DNA of 64,000 bases, from the NCBI RefSeq assembly GCF_030815085.1, contig NZ_JAUSWG010000015.1. One strand, 5' to 3'. Source of the DNA: Paraclostridium ghonii (GTDB lineage: Bacteria; Bacillota; Clostridia; Peptostreptococcales; Peptostreptococcaceae). The translations under genes and the position numbers were made by a program. Within the stretch, counting starts at the first letter, position 1. The number at the start of each line of letters is the position of its first letter. This document shows positions 52,822 through 61,978 of this stretch, piece after piece. Below the pieces are notes generated by a model. The model searched no databases. It saw nothing but the letters and a program-made list of their open reading frames with translations, and was not told the DNA's origin.

Positions 52822-53607
52822 TTCAAGTTTAAATATATCTTTTTTTAAATACTCATATAGTCCATCGTGGACTTCATAGTATGCAGTTGCCTTATCAGAA
52901 GTTATTTTCACATAATCTTTACCCATTGTTTCAAGTGTAGTAGAGTATCCATCGCCATGAATTTTAATAGTAAAGTTATATTCACTTCTTTCTTTACTCT
53001 TTTCAGGCTGAATCTTACCAACTAATCTTTTTACAGATATCTTATAAGCTAACTCGTCATACTTCCATTTCCATGGTTGTTTAACTTGATCTTTATATAT
53101 TATTTCTATGCTATCCCAAGTTTTGTATTTTTTTACAGAATCTATAGATGTATATATACTTTCTTGTAATAATTTATCAAATGCTTGCTTTTCTGATACT
53201 GGAATCTTGTAAAATTCTTCTTTGTTAACTGTATAAATTCTAAAATAATCTAAATCTGTAGAAAATCTTATACCATTATCCATATAAGCTTCATATTTAC
53301 TTTTATAGTTACTAGGTTTTCTAACCTCTTTAAACTTTGTAGAGAAAAACTTTATTTGATTCCAATAATCCTGTTCTATTCTTACATCTTTTAACTTATC
53401 ATCTGAAATATATACAGTATCAGTTTCTTTCATACGAGATATTAATGTTTTATTATCAAATTCTGTACTTTTATCTTCAACCTTAACAGGTGCACTACTT
53501 TCTTGTTTTTTTGAGAAATAAATATATGTAGTTGCATATACTATGAAAAAAACCATCATTCCTATTAGTATGATTACGCGCTTTTTTATTTTTCTTTTCT
53601 TTGCCAT
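52804..53607 (-). CDS. membrane-anchored protein of unknown function
   Basis: 267 aa. A basic N-terminus (MAKKRKIKKRV) and one hydrophobic helix (about residues 11-31) anchor it, with the remaining 230 residues predicted outside. No lipobox. The outer part is a mix of beta strands and charged helices, rich in Lys, Tyr and Asp; the phrase WNQIKFFSTKFKEVRKPSNY and a pair of repeated-looking strands (SYNFTIKIHGDGYSTTLETMGKDYVK in part) can be seen. I do not recognise a family. It ends in NKETN like MurC because of the shared palindrome. AGGGGGGG precedes ATG. Own transcription unit. Confidence 0.8.
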   Translation of the reverse strand: MAKKRKIKKRVIILIGMMVFFIVYATTYIYFSKKQESSAPVKVEDKSTEFDNKTLISRMKETDTVYISDDKLKDVRIEQDYWNQIKFFSTKFKEVRKPSNYKSKYEAYMDNGIRFSTDLDYFRIYTVNKEEFYKIPVSEKQAFDKLLQESIYTSIDSVKKYKTWDSIEIIYKDQVKQPWKWKYDELAYKISVKRLVGKIQPEKSKERSEYNFTIKIHGDGYSTTLETMGKDYVKITSDKATAYYEVHDGLYEYLKKDIFKLENKETN

Positions 53608-53663
53608 AAAAGCCCCCCCTATATAATTACGATTTTATTATACTATAAAATATGTAAACTAAA

Positions 53664-53692
53664 AAGCACTACAATCTAATCATAGTGCTATT
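53664..53692 (-). terminator. terminator of the CDF transporter gene
   Basis: AGCACTA / TAGTGCT, 7-bp stem with a loop of about 11 bases, followed by T5 on the minus strand; 25 bases after the stop. Confidence 0.6.
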
Positions 53693-53716
53693 TTTATATT
53701 TTATTATATTTTTCTA

Positions 53717-54613
53717 TTATCTTCTACATGAATTTCCTGGGCAATTTATACATGGTTCTACATGAACCGTTATTCCTTTGACAAACTGCATATCTTTTAT
53801 TATTCTTTTTTCTAATTTTGTAGCTATTTCATGTCCTTCATATACAGTTAAATCTTTATTTACGCATATAGTTAAATCAACATATGCAGTTGCCCCATGT
53901 TTTCTTGTTCTAAGTTCCCCTAAGTTAATCACCCCTTCTGTCTCTTCAGCGATTTTTACAATTTGATGTTCTTTATCTCCATCAATAGAATAGTCCATAA
54001 GTTCATTTGATGAATCTTTTAATATATCCACCCCAACTTTTGCAACAAATAAAGCAACTACTATAGATGCAATAGGATCTAAAAATTTAAATCCTAACAT
54101 TGCTCCTCCTATACCTATAAACGCTGCTATAGATGAAAAAGAATCTGATCTATGATGCCATGCATCCGCTTTTAGTGATGGGGAGTTTATTTTTTTAGCT
54201 ACTTTAATTGTTATCCTATATTGATATTCTTTTATACCTATTGATATAACTGATACTACTAAAGGTAATGTTGTTGGAACTTGAACTCCATTTAAATTAA
54301 AAAGAGACTCTAATGCATTAAATCCAATTTTTAGTGATACAACTATTAATAATATAGATAATAAAAAAGATACTAATGTTTCTGCTTTTTCATGACCATA
54401 ATTATGATTTTCATCATTTGGAGCATTAGCGATTTTATTACCAATTAAAACGCCTACTGAGCTAACTATATCAGATGCTGAATGCAAACCATCTGCTATC
54501 ATTGCATTAGACTTACCTATTATACCTGCAAATATTTTTATAAAAGTTAAAATAACATTCAATAATATAGACTTTATTGTTACTTTATTTGCTTCATCAT
54601 ACCTTGTTTCCAC
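53717..54613 (-). CDS. cation diffusion facilitator family transporter
   Basis: 298 aa, six membrane helices and a C-terminal cytosolic ferredoxin-like domain. Metal site motifs MIADGLHSASDIVSSVGVLIG (HxxxD) and KADAWHHRSDSFSS are intact; ENHNYGHEKAETLVSF is family typical. Exports divalent metals such as Zn, Mn or Fe in exchange for protons. The cytosolic tail ends in a Cys pair (CINCPGNSC), an extra possible metal site. GTG start with AAGGAGG. Confidence 0.93.
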   Translation of the reverse strand: METRYDEANKVTIKSILLNVILTFIKIFAGIIGKSNAMIADGLHSASDIVSSVGVLIGNKIANAPNDENHNYGHEKAETLVSFLLSILLIVVSLKIGFNALESLFNLNGVQVPTTLPLVVSVISIGIKEYQYRITIKVAKKINSPSLKADAWHHRSDSFSSIAAFIGIGGAMLGFKFLDPIASIVVALFVAKVGVDILKDSSNELMDYSIDGDKEHQIVKIAEETEGVINLGELRTRKHGATAYVDLTICVNKDLTVYEGHEIATKLEKRIIKDMQFVKGITVHVEPCINCPGNSCRR

Positions 54614-54745
54614 TTCTTTTTCCTCCTTTTAAACCTATCTTTTATTTTAGTATCCATTTTTATTCATATTTAAACTTATATTAAATATTAAATGCAATAA
54701 ATTATGATTATAGTTCAATATTAATTATCATTTATCTATAAAATG

Positions 54746-54777
54746 AAAAATCACCCAACAAAAGTCAGGTGATTTTT
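54746..54777 (-). terminator. terminator of the PepT-like gene
   Basis: AAAAATCACC / GGTGATTTTT, 10-bp stem with a 12-base loop, followed by CATTTTATAG on the minus strand. Confidence 0.75.
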
Positions 54778-54808
54778 ATATTCTATCATATATTCAATTA
54801 ATATTCAA

Positions 54809-55924
54809 TTAAGCTTCTTTAATTATTTCTAATACAGCTCTTGAAGAGTTTATTATATCTTCTATAGCTATATACTCTTCTAATGTATGAGCATTTTTCA
54901 TACCTATCCCTAGGTTTATAGCTTTTATTCCATTTCCATTTAATACGTTAGTGTCACTTCCTCCACCTGTTGCAGCTGTATATGCATCTATTCCTAAGTT
55001 AGAGAATGCTTTTTTAGCAAGTTCTACTATTTCTGCATTATCATCCATTTTAAATGGTGCATAACATCTATTTACCTTAGCTATTACTTCTGCTCCCATA
55101 GCTTCTCCTGCTTTTTTAAACTCTTCTACCATATGATTAGTTTGAGCTTCTAATTTAACTATTTCTAAACTTCTTGCTTCTGCAACTATTTCAAGTTCTG
55201 GCATAACTATGTTAGTAGCTATTCCTCCATTAACTATACCTATATTTGCAGTAGTTTCTTCATCTATTCTCGATAATTTCATATTTTCTATAGCTTTAGA
55301 AGCAACCATTATAGCACTTACTCCATTTTCTGGTTGTAATCCTGCATGTGCTGGTTTACCTTTTATAGTTATTTCTATTTTATCTTGAGCTGGAGCTTTT
55401 GTTATTATTTCTCCTGGAGATCCACCACTATCTAAAACGAATGCAAAATCCGCACTTACTTTAGAGTAATCTAAGTATTGAGCTCCAAATAATCCCCCTT
55501 CTTCCCATATAGAAAATACTACTTCTATATCAGCATGATCTATATTGTTTTCTTTTATAATTCTTAAAGCCTCTAATATAGCTGCTATTCCAGCTTTATC
55601 ATCAGAACCTAGAACTGTAGTTCCATCACTTTTTATTATTCCAGCAGCTTCATCTATTATAGGTTTTATACCTTCCCCTGGGCTAACTGTATCCATGTGT
55701 GAACTAAATAGCACAGTTTTACCTTCTCTATTTCCTTTTAATTTAGCTATTATGTTTCCTGTTTCTCCCCCAACTTTTGTTCCAGCTTCATCTATAAAAA
55801 CTTCACACCCTATAGCTTCTAACTTCGATACTAAAGCCTTTGCAACTTTTCCTTCTTTAGATGAAGGACTATCTATTTTTACTAATTCAATAAATTCGTC
55901 TATTAGTCTTTGTTTGTTTATCAT
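54809..55924 (-). CDS. pepT: M20 family peptidase, PepT-like
   Basis: 371 aa zinc aminopeptidase for small peptides. Zinc ligands are seen in FSSHMDTVSPG and GSDDKAGIAAILEA; the catalytic Glu pair is in IWEEGGLFGAQYLD; the C-terminal His is in KNAHTLEEYIAIED. The lid dimerisation domain has HAGLQPENGVSAI. AAGGAGG precedes ATG. Relationship to PepT is clear; exact peptide length specificity is not. Confidence 0.88.
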   Translation of the reverse strand: MINKQRLIDEFIELVKIDSPSSKEGKVAKALVSKLEAIGCEVFIDEAGTKVGGETGNIIAKLKGNREGKTVLFSSHMDTVSPGEGIKPIIDEAAGIIKSDGTTVLGSDDKAGIAAILEALRIIKENNIDHADIEVVFSIWEEGGLFGAQYLDYSKVSADFAFVLDSGGSPGEIITKAPAQDKIEITIKGKPAHAGLQPENGVSAIMVASKAIENMKLSRIDEETTANIGIVNGGIATNIVMPELEIVAEARSLEIVKLEAQTNHMVEEFKKAGEAMGAEVIAKVNRCYAPFKMDDNAEIVELAKKAFSNLGIDAYTAATGGGSDTNVLNGNGIKAINLGIGMKNAHTLEEYIAIEDIINSSRAVLEIIKEA

Positions 55925-56019
55925 ATTAAATCTCCTCCTTAGTTTAATTTATATATACATTGTAGTGTATATTTTTACTTTTTTCAACTGAAAACGATAT
56001 TCCACGAGCCTGTAACAAC

Positions 56020-57120
56020 TTATTTTACAATTTTTCTAGTTCTAGAATCTACAATGCATATCCAGTATCCTAACTTATCACTTCTATCATCGCAAGGTTT
56101 ATACATGTCAAAACCTGTATGCCCTTGATCAGGTTGCTCACTTTTATTTCCTGGAATTGCGTATATATAGTTTTTGCGTTTATTATACTCATCATATTGT
56201 ACTCCAAATAAGTAATGTCTATATCTATATGCTTGTAAAACTATATCACTATACATGGTATAGTTTAAAGTATTTACATATCCTAAATAAGGCATTGTAT
56301 AACCACACATAGTCATTGGTGTTATTTCAATTTTCCACCATCTAGTATTATCGAAACTTTCATTTACAAATGGTTTTACCTCTTTAAACATTTTTAACCC
56401 TTTTTTTATTTGTCTAGGCATTAATAAATTTCTTGCTTTAGTTGCCTCTGCTTCTTCATATTCTATATCTTCTCTTACTTGTCTTATATCCTCAACCGGC
56501 TTACTGTATTTATTTTGTTTTTGAGTTTTATTTCTTTGACTATTAGATACATATTCTTGATTAGGCTCTCTGTATTCCTGTTCAATTTCTTCTTTTTGAT
56601 CTTCTTCATCTTCTATTTCAATATATTCTAAATACTCATATTCATATTCAGAATCTCCATCTTCTACATCAATATACTCTACTTCCTCATACTCATATTC
56701 AGAGTCTTCTACTTCTTCATATTCTCCGTATTCTTCGTTTTCAGCAAATATTAACTCCTCATAATTATCCAATTTGCTTCCTTTAAAGCCTATTAAAGGA
56801 ATACTTTTTTCATATGTTAAAGCTACAGATTTAATATTTGAAGTATTTTCATCTAAACTTAAAGCAAATTCCCCTTTTCCTTGCTCGCTTAAAACTATAT
56901 TCCCTAAATCTACAATATTATAATCATCCAATATAGCAACTACCTTATATCCTTCTCTAACATATTTTAAGTTTTCTACATAAAGAGCAACCAATGATTT
57001 ATCTTCTGTAACTTCAACTTTTGCAAAAGCTTTAGGTAATACCCTGTCTTTGTATCTGAAATTCATATCCTTGGCTTCTAAAATTATATAATCTCTTTTA
57101 TATTTCTTTTTAGTACTCAA
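56020..57120 (-). CDS. protein of unknown function with an acidic Tyr/Glu repeat tract
   Basis: 366 aa, TTG start with GGGGGG upstream. An N-terminal beta-rich domain (about 1-118) is followed by a very acidic tract (121-190). The tract includes two tandem 17-residue copies (139-155 and 156-172) of the pattern DSEYEYE..EYI.(I/V)ED. A charged linker follows, then a C-terminal domain (about 230-366) rich in Tyr, Trp and Arg (NTRWWKIEI, GYTMPYLGYVNTLNYTMYSD, AYRYRHYLFGVQYDEYN). No signal or membrane helix. I do not recognise the family. Neighbour rsmA is separate. A spore or envelope role is possible but unsupported. Confidence 0.8.
   Translation of the reverse strand: MSTKKKYKRDYIILEAKDMNFRYKDRVLPKAFAKVEVTEDKSLVALYVENLKYVREGYKVVAILDDYNIVDLGNIVLSEQGKGEFALSLDENTSNIKSVALTYEKSIPLIGFKGSKLDNYEELIFAENEEYGEYEEVEDSEYEYEEVEYIDVEDGDSEYEYEYLEYIEIEDEEDQKEEIEQEYREPNQEYVSNSQRNKTQKQNKYSKPVEDIRQVREDIEYEEAEATKARNLLMPRQIKKGLKMFKEVKPFVNESFDNTRWWKIEITPMTMCGYTMPYLGYVNTLNYTMYSDIVLQAYRYRHYLFGVQYDEYNKRKNYIYAIPGNKSEQPDQGHTGFDMYKPCDDRSDKLGYWICIVDSRTRKIVK
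56605..56706 (-). repeat. 51-base tandem repeat within the acidic protein gene
   Basis: Two adjacent 51-base units encode the 17-residue repeats DSEYEYEEVEYIDVEDG and DSEYEYEYLEYIEIEDE. The DNA is similar but not identical, so this is an older duplication. Confidence 0.7.
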
Positions 57121-57175
57121 AGTTATCCCCCCTATAAAATATAAGTCCCTCTAAACATTATATGTTTGGACATGC

Positions 57176-57209
57176 AAAAAAGTACCTTCTATTTAGAAGG
57201 TACTTTTTT
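57176..57209 (-). terminator. terminator overlapping the rsmA stop
   Basis: AAAAAAGTACCTTCT / AGAAGGTACTTTTTT, 15-bp stem with a 4-base loop. The rsmA stop (57189-57191) lies in the loop side and its last codons are in the stem. Confidence 0.85.
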
Positions 57210-58058
57210 ATTTACACAATTTGCAAGATTTGCAAATTCTTCTATAGATAGAGTTTCACCTCTTCTTTTTTCATCTATATTAGCCTCTTGTAAAACTTCT
57301 CTTATTTCATCTTTATTTAAAAACCCTAATGTTCCTAATGCATTTAACAATGTCTTTCTTCTTTGTCCAAATGATGCTTTTACAGTTTTAAAGAATATCT
57401 CTTCATTATCTACAATATATTTTCTTTCTTCTCTTACATGAAGCCCTATAACCGTTGAATCAACATTTGGTTGAGGTATAAACATATGTCTAGGAGCCTT
57501 AGCAACTATCTCTGTGTCACAATAGTATTGAACTGCTACAGATAAAGCCCCGTAATCTTTAGTTCCAGGCACTGCATTCATTCTATCTGCAACTTCTTTT
57601 TGTACCATAACCACTATGTCTGTTACAGGTATGTCTTCTTCTAGAAATTTCATAACTATAGGAGTTGTAATATAATATGGAAGGTTTGCTACTAACTTAA
57701 CAGGACCTCCACTTAATTTTTCTTTTACTAGTTCTTCTACATTCACTTTTAATATGTCTTTATTAACAACTTCTATATTTTCAAATTCATTTAAAGTATC
57801 CTTTAGTATAGGGATTAAAGTTTTGTCTATCTCTATAGCTACTACTTTATCTGCAACTTTTCCCATTTCACGAGTAAGAGTTCCAATACCTGGACCTACT
57901 TCTATTATTTTATCTCCTTTTGAAAGTCTAGCTCCATCTAATATTCTATCTATTACATTATCATCTATTAAAAAGTTTTGACCTAATGACTTAGAAAATT
58001 TAAACCCATGTTTATCTACTAATTCTTTGGTTTTTCCATGTGACGAAAGTCTATCCAT
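57189..58058 (-). CDS. rsmA: 16S rRNA dimethyladenosine transferase
   Basis: 289 aa, dimethylates A1518 and A1519 of 16S rRNA. KSLGQNFLIDDNVIDRIL, SAM motif IEVGPGIGTLTREMG and catalytic NLPY in LVANLPYYITTPIV are conserved. In an operon after rnmV (28 bases), the standard pairing of rRNA maturation enzymes. Confidence 0.97.
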   Translation of the reverse strand: MDRLSSHGKTKELVDKHGFKFSKSLGQNFLIDDNVIDRILDGARLSKGDKIIEVGPGIGTLTREMGKVADKVVAIEIDKTLIPILKDTLNEFENIEVVNKDILKVNVEELVKEKLSGGPVKLVANLPYYITTPIVMKFLEEDIPVTDIVVMVQKEVADRMNAVPGTKDYGALSVAVQYYCDTEIVAKAPRHMFIPQPNVDSTVIGLHVREERKYIVDNEEIFFKTVKASFGQRRKTLLNALGTLGFLNKDEIREVLQEANIDEKRRGETLSIEEFANLANCVNKKVPSK

Positions 58059-58086
58059 ATTTTATCTCCTTATGTTTATATTGTTT

Positions 58087-58617
58087 TTATAAAGTTTCTA
58101 AAGATTTATCAAATTCTTCTCTGCTAACTCCATAATTATTTAGCCTATTTAAAAACTGTTTTGCATTTCCGTATCCTATACCTAGTATCATACCCAGCTT
58201 ATCTCTTCTATGCGATGCATCATCATTTCCTATAAGCCCATTTCTTATTAAATCTACTTGTCCGAATTCATCTCTTTTATCTGTACTTTCTGTTCTAACT
58301 TTTTCAAGAGCTCTTCTTATACTCTCTGGAGTTGCATTCTCAATACCTATATCTCCATTTTTCTTAGCTTCTGCTCTCGGTAAAAATGCATGTTTACATC
58401 CTGGAACTTCTGCAGCTATCTTTTTTCTTATTTTTTCTCCTGCAAAATCTGGATCAGTAAATATTATAACGCCTCTTCTATCTTGTGCTGATTTTATTCT
58501 TTCCATAACTCCCTTAGGAAATCCAAATCCACCTGTAGTTATTAATTCAGCTTCTACTGCTCTTTTTACAGCCGTTACGTCATCTCTTCCTTCTACTACT
58601 ATTATTTCCTTTATCAT
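58087..58617 (-). CDS. rnmV: ribonuclease M5
   Basis: 176 aa, cleaves the 5S rRNA precursor. The Toprim domain shows IIVVEGRDDVTAVKRAV with the catalytic Glu and FTDPDFAGEKIRKKI with the DxD-like Asp pair. AAAAGGTGATT precedes ATG. First gene of rnmV-rsmA. Confidence 0.95.
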   Translation of the reverse strand: MIKEIIVVEGRDDVTAVKRAVEAELITTGGFGFPKGVMERIKSAQDRRGVIIFTDPDFAGEKIRKKIAAEVPGCKHAFLPRAEAKKNGDIGIENATPESIRRALEKVRTESTDKRDEFGQVDLIRNGLIGNDDASHRRDKLGMILGIGYGNAKQFLNRLNNYGVSREEFDKSLETL

Positions 58618-58770
58618 ATAATCACCTTTTCGCTCATTTTACTTAATATCTTTATATTTTAAGCGTTATGCTAAATTTTATCAAGGCTTCAAATTATATT
58701 ACTCCTTAATTAAAACTATTTTAAATAAAAAATTCTCTTTGCTTGAACAGCTTTGTCAGTTGCGTAAAAA

Positions 58771-58808
58771 ATGGGGTATCTAAAAATAAATATTCTTAGA
58801 CACCCCAT
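58771..58808 (-). terminator. terminator of metG-tatD
   Basis: ATGGGGTATCTAA / TTAGACACCCCAT, 13-bp stem with one mismatch, then T6 on the minus strand, just after the tatD stop. Confidence 0.85.
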
Positions 58809-58812
58809 CATA

Positions 58813-59583
58813 TTAATTTATATTAAAAAATTTCTTAGCATTTTCTTTTGTAACTTCACAAACTTTCTCGTATGAAATTCCTTTTTCTTGAGCTATTTTA
58901 TCAGCTACAAATTGAACTAAAGAAGGATCATTTCTTTTCCCTCTATGTGGCTCTGGAGCCATATATGGAGAATCTGTCTCTATAAGTAAATAATCAAGAG
59001 GTATCTCTTTAATTACTTCTCTAGTTTTTTTATTATTTTTAAATGTTACTGTTCCTGGGATAGATATTAAACATCCCATTTTTACATATTCTTTAGCAAG
59101 TTCTACATTTCCACTGTAACAATGAAGTACACATCCTATTTCTTTAGATTTTGTTTCTTTTATTATTTCAAATGTATCTCCATGTGCATCTCTATCGTGA
59201 ATTATTATAGGTAACTTAAGTTCATTAGCTAGTTCTACTTGTCTTTTAAACCATTTCTTTTGAATTTCTCTAGGAGAATTATCATAATAGTAATCTAATC
59301 CTATTTCACCTATAGCTCTTACTTTTTCATTTTCAGTAGCAAGACTTCTTAAAGTGTTAATATCATCTTCAGTCATCTCTCCTACATCATGAGGATGTAC
59401 GCCTACTGCTGCATATATAAAATCATATTTGTTTGCTAATTCTATACTACTTTTAGATGTTTCTATACATGCTCCTGGGTTTAAAACTAAATCTACACCT
59501 TTATCTTTTAATGATTTTATTAAATCTTCTCTATCTTCATCAAATCTTTCATCATTTAAATGTGCATGTGAGTCAAATAACAT
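58813..59583 (-). CDS. tatD: TatD family metal-dependent hydrolase
   Basis: 256 aa TIM-barrel DNase/hydrolase. FDSHAHLNDERF (HxH), GEIGLDYYYDNSP, HDRDAHGDT, CVLHCYSGN and IETDSPYMAPEPHRGKRN mark the metal ligands. Lies 12 bases after metG, a common pairing (YabD). 3'-5' DNase or D-aminoacyl-tRNA roles have been reported in the family; the role here is uncertain. Confidence 0.93.
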   Translation of the reverse strand: MLFDSHAHLNDERFDEDREDLIKSLKDKGVDLVLNPGACIETSKSSIELANKYDFIYAAVGVHPHDVGEMTEDDINTLRSLATENEKVRAIGEIGLDYYYDNSPREIQKKWFKRQVELANELKLPIIIHDRDAHGDTFEIIKETKSKEIGCVLHCYSGNVELAKEYVKMGCLISIPGTVTFKNNKKTREVIKEIPLDYLLIETDSPYMAPEPHRGKRNDPSLVQFVADKIAQEKGISYEKVCEVTKENAKKFFNIN

Positions 59584-59595
59584 TTTGTCATCTCC

Positions 59596-61530
59596 TTATC
59601 TAACTTCGCAACCTTCTCTAGCGCCTTGTGTAAATGGTACAACTAAATCATCTCCATTGTCTCCAGCAACTAATATCATACCTTGTGATTCAACCCCTCT
59701 TAATTTAACAGGTTTTAAATTACATACTACTGTAACTTCTTTTCCTATTAAATCTTCTGGCTTATACCATTTAGCTATTCCTGAAACTATTTGTCTTGTT
59801 TCTGGACCTATTTTTACTTGTGAAACTAAAAGTTTATCTGCTTTTGGGTGTTTTTCACAGTTTATAACTTTACCTATTCTAAGCTCAATTTTATCTAAAT
59901 CATCTATAGATATTTCTTCCTTATGCTCTAAAGGAGCTTCACCTTCTTCTTTTTTATCGCAAAATAACGCTTGTAATTCTTCCACTTCTTTTTCAACATC
60001 TAATCTTGGGAATAATGCATTACCTTTTTCAACCTTTGTGTTTTCCTTTATTAATCCAAAAGTTTTAGTGCTTTCCCAAGTCTTTAAATTCTCATCATTT
60101 ATTCCTAATTGATTATATATCTTTTTAGCAGTATCATTCATAACTGGATTTATAAGTGTTGCTACTATTCTTATAGATTCACATAAATTATATAAAACTG
60201 CATCTAGCTCATCTTTTTTAGCTTCATCTTTAGCTAAAGCCCAAGGCATAGTCTCATCTATATATTTATTAGTTCTTCTTATTAATTTCCAAGCAGATTC
60301 TAATGCTTCATGGAATTGAAGTTTATCCATTTCTATTTCAAAGTTTTCTACTGAACTTTTAGCTGTTTGTTTTAAACTTTCATCAAAATCAGTACTTACT
60401 TTTGGCATTGGTATTATTCCATCATTATACTTTTCAACCATAGAAACAGTTCTACTTACTAAGTTTCCTAAATCATTAGCTAAGTCTGAATTTACTCTTG
60501 TTATAAAGTTTTTGTGATTGTAGCTTCCATCTTGACCAAATGCAAATTCTCTTAATAAGAAATATTTAAGAGTATCTACCCCATATCTTTCTATCATAGG
60601 TTCTGGATAAACTACATTTCCTTTGGATTTACTCATTTTATCATTATCAAATAATATCCATCCATGTCCATATACTTGTGTAGGAACTTCTTCACCTAAA
60701 GCCATAAGTATAGCTGGCCATATTATAGTATGGAATCTAGTTATTTCTTTAGCTGTTAAATGTACTGTTGCTGGCCAATATTTTTTATATTCAGAATCAT
60801 CTTCACTCATATATCCTAACGCTGTTATATAGTTACATAACGCATCTACCCAAACATATATAACGTGTTTTTCATCAAAAGGAACTTTTATTCCCCAATC
60901 AAATGTAGTTCTAGTTACACATAAATCTTCTAATCCTTTATCTAAAAAGTTTGCAACCATTTCATTTGTTCTAGATGCTGGTAAACAGAAGTTAGGTTTA
61001 GCAAATAATTCTCTTAATTTATCTTCATATTTAGATAATTTAAAGAAATAAGCTTCTTCCTTAGCTATATAAGTTTCCCTTTTACAATCAGGACATTTAT
61101 TTCCTTCTAACAACTGAGACTCTGTCCAGAAGCTTTCACAAGGAGTACAGTATCTTCCTTCATAAGATCCTTTATATATATCGCCTTGTTCATATAACTT
61201 AGTAAATATTTTTTGTATTATAACTTCATGTCTATTTTCTGTAGTTCTTATAAAATCATCATAAGATATGTCCATTTTTTCCCATAAAGTTTTTATATCA
61301 GCTATCATTCCGTCAAGGTATTCTATTTCTGTCATTCCTTTTTCTTTAGCTTTTGTTTGTATTTTTTCTCCGTGTTCATCTGTTCCTGTTAAAAACTTTA
61401 CATCATATCCACAAAAACGCTTAAATCTTGCAATAGCATCTGCTGCAACCGTTGTGTAAGTATGCCCTATATGTAAATTCCCACTTGGGTAATATATAGG
61501 AGTTGTAACGTAAAAAGTTGGTTTTGTCAT
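59596..61530 (-). CDS. metG: methionyl-tRNA synthetase
   Basis: 644 aa. HIGH motif in PSGNLHIGHTYTT, KMSKS in FDNDKMSKSKGN, zinc-knuckle cysteines (CTPCESF, CPDCKRE), anticodon-binding helices, and a fused C-terminal tRNA-binding domain (about 540-644; IELRIGKVINCEKHPKADKLL). AAGGAGG before ATG. Preceded by a methionine T-box; co-transcribed with tatD. Confidence 0.98.
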   Translation of the reverse strand: MTKPTFYVTTPIYYPSGNLHIGHTYTTVAADAIARFKRFCGYDVKFLTGTDEHGEKIQTKAKEKGMTEIEYLDGMIADIKTLWEKMDISYDDFIRTTENRHEVIIQKIFTKLYEQGDIYKGSYEGRYCTPCESFWTESQLLEGNKCPDCKRETYIAKEEAYFFKLSKYEDKLRELFAKPNFCLPASRTNEMVANFLDKGLEDLCVTRTTFDWGIKVPFDEKHVIYVWVDALCNYITALGYMSEDDSEYKKYWPATVHLTAKEITRFHTIIWPAILMALGEEVPTQVYGHGWILFDNDKMSKSKGNVVYPEPMIERYGVDTLKYFLLREFAFGQDGSYNHKNFITRVNSDLANDLGNLVSRTVSMVEKYNDGIIPMPKVSTDFDESLKQTAKSSVENFEIEMDKLQFHEALESAWKLIRRTNKYIDETMPWALAKDEAKKDELDAVLYNLCESIRIVATLINPVMNDTAKKIYNQLGINDENLKTWESTKTFGLIKENTKVEKGNALFPRLDVEKEVEELQALFCDKKEEGEAPLEHKEEISIDDLDKIELRIGKVINCEKHPKADKLLVSQVKIGPETRQIVSGIAKWYKPEDLIGKEVTVVCNLKPVKLRGVESQGMILVAGDNGDDLVVPFTQGAREGCEVR

Positions 61531-61570
61531 TTATAATGCCTCCTTAGATTTATATTCTCTCTATAAAATA

Positions 61571-61830
61571 AAAAACTCGCCTCCTATGATATACATAGGG
61601 GCGAGGTTATATTCGCGGTACCACCCTAATTACCTAAATATATAAATTTATATATTAGATATCTTAAAAGACGATAACGAGTCCATCCGTTTTATCTTAA
61701 AAATAGATTTAATCCATTATTCGGATAAAATAGCTCCAAGACCATATTCAATAACTCTTTTAACGCTAGCTTTCACCTTACCTAGCTCTCTGTAGAAAAA
61801 ATTATTATTTACTCATCTCTTCATAGCTTA
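61571..61830 (-). ncRNA. T-box leader, Met specifier, controlling metG
   Basis: On the minus strand the conserved T-box AGGGTGGTACCGCG lies at 61614-61627 and pairs its tRNA-acceptor bulge. Stem I includes the GAATATGGTC loop (61740-61749), where ATG (61743-61745) is the specifier for Met. The terminator hairpin CTCGCC.CCTATG / CATAGGAGGCGAG (61576-61605) with a T run is mutually exclusive with the antiterminator. Uncharged tRNA-Met would let transcription into metG continue. Confidence 0.92.
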
Positions 61831-61907
61831 ATTAATTATTATAATTAACATAAATTATATGTTATATTCATTGTTTTTTAAGTTTTTTTATTAACCTATT
61901 AAGCTTA

Positions 61908-61936
61908 ATTTTATTAAATTTACTACAGTATGTCAA
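61908..61936 (-). promoter_or_regulatory. promoter of the metG T-box transcript
   Basis: TTGACA (61931-61936) and TAAAAT (61908-61913) on the minus strand with a 17-base spacer, about 70 bases before the T-box stem I. Near-consensus sigma-A promoter. Confidence 0.8.
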
Positions 61937-61951
61937 TGTAATTTTATAATC

Positions 61952-61974
61952 ACTTCTGAATCAAGTGCAGAAGT
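61952..61974 (-). other. hairpin after spmB
   Basis: ACTTCTG / CAGAAGT, a 7-bp stem with a 9-base loop close to the spmB stop. No T run follows on the minus strand, so it is a weak terminator candidate. Confidence 0.35.
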
Positions 61975-61978
61975 AAGT

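Noticed and set aside
59429..60112. 227-codon plus-strand frame across the tatD/metG junction
   Set aside because: Lies opposite two conserved genes; low-complexity Ser/Leu/Pro/Phe translation typical of antisense of AT-rich coding DNA.
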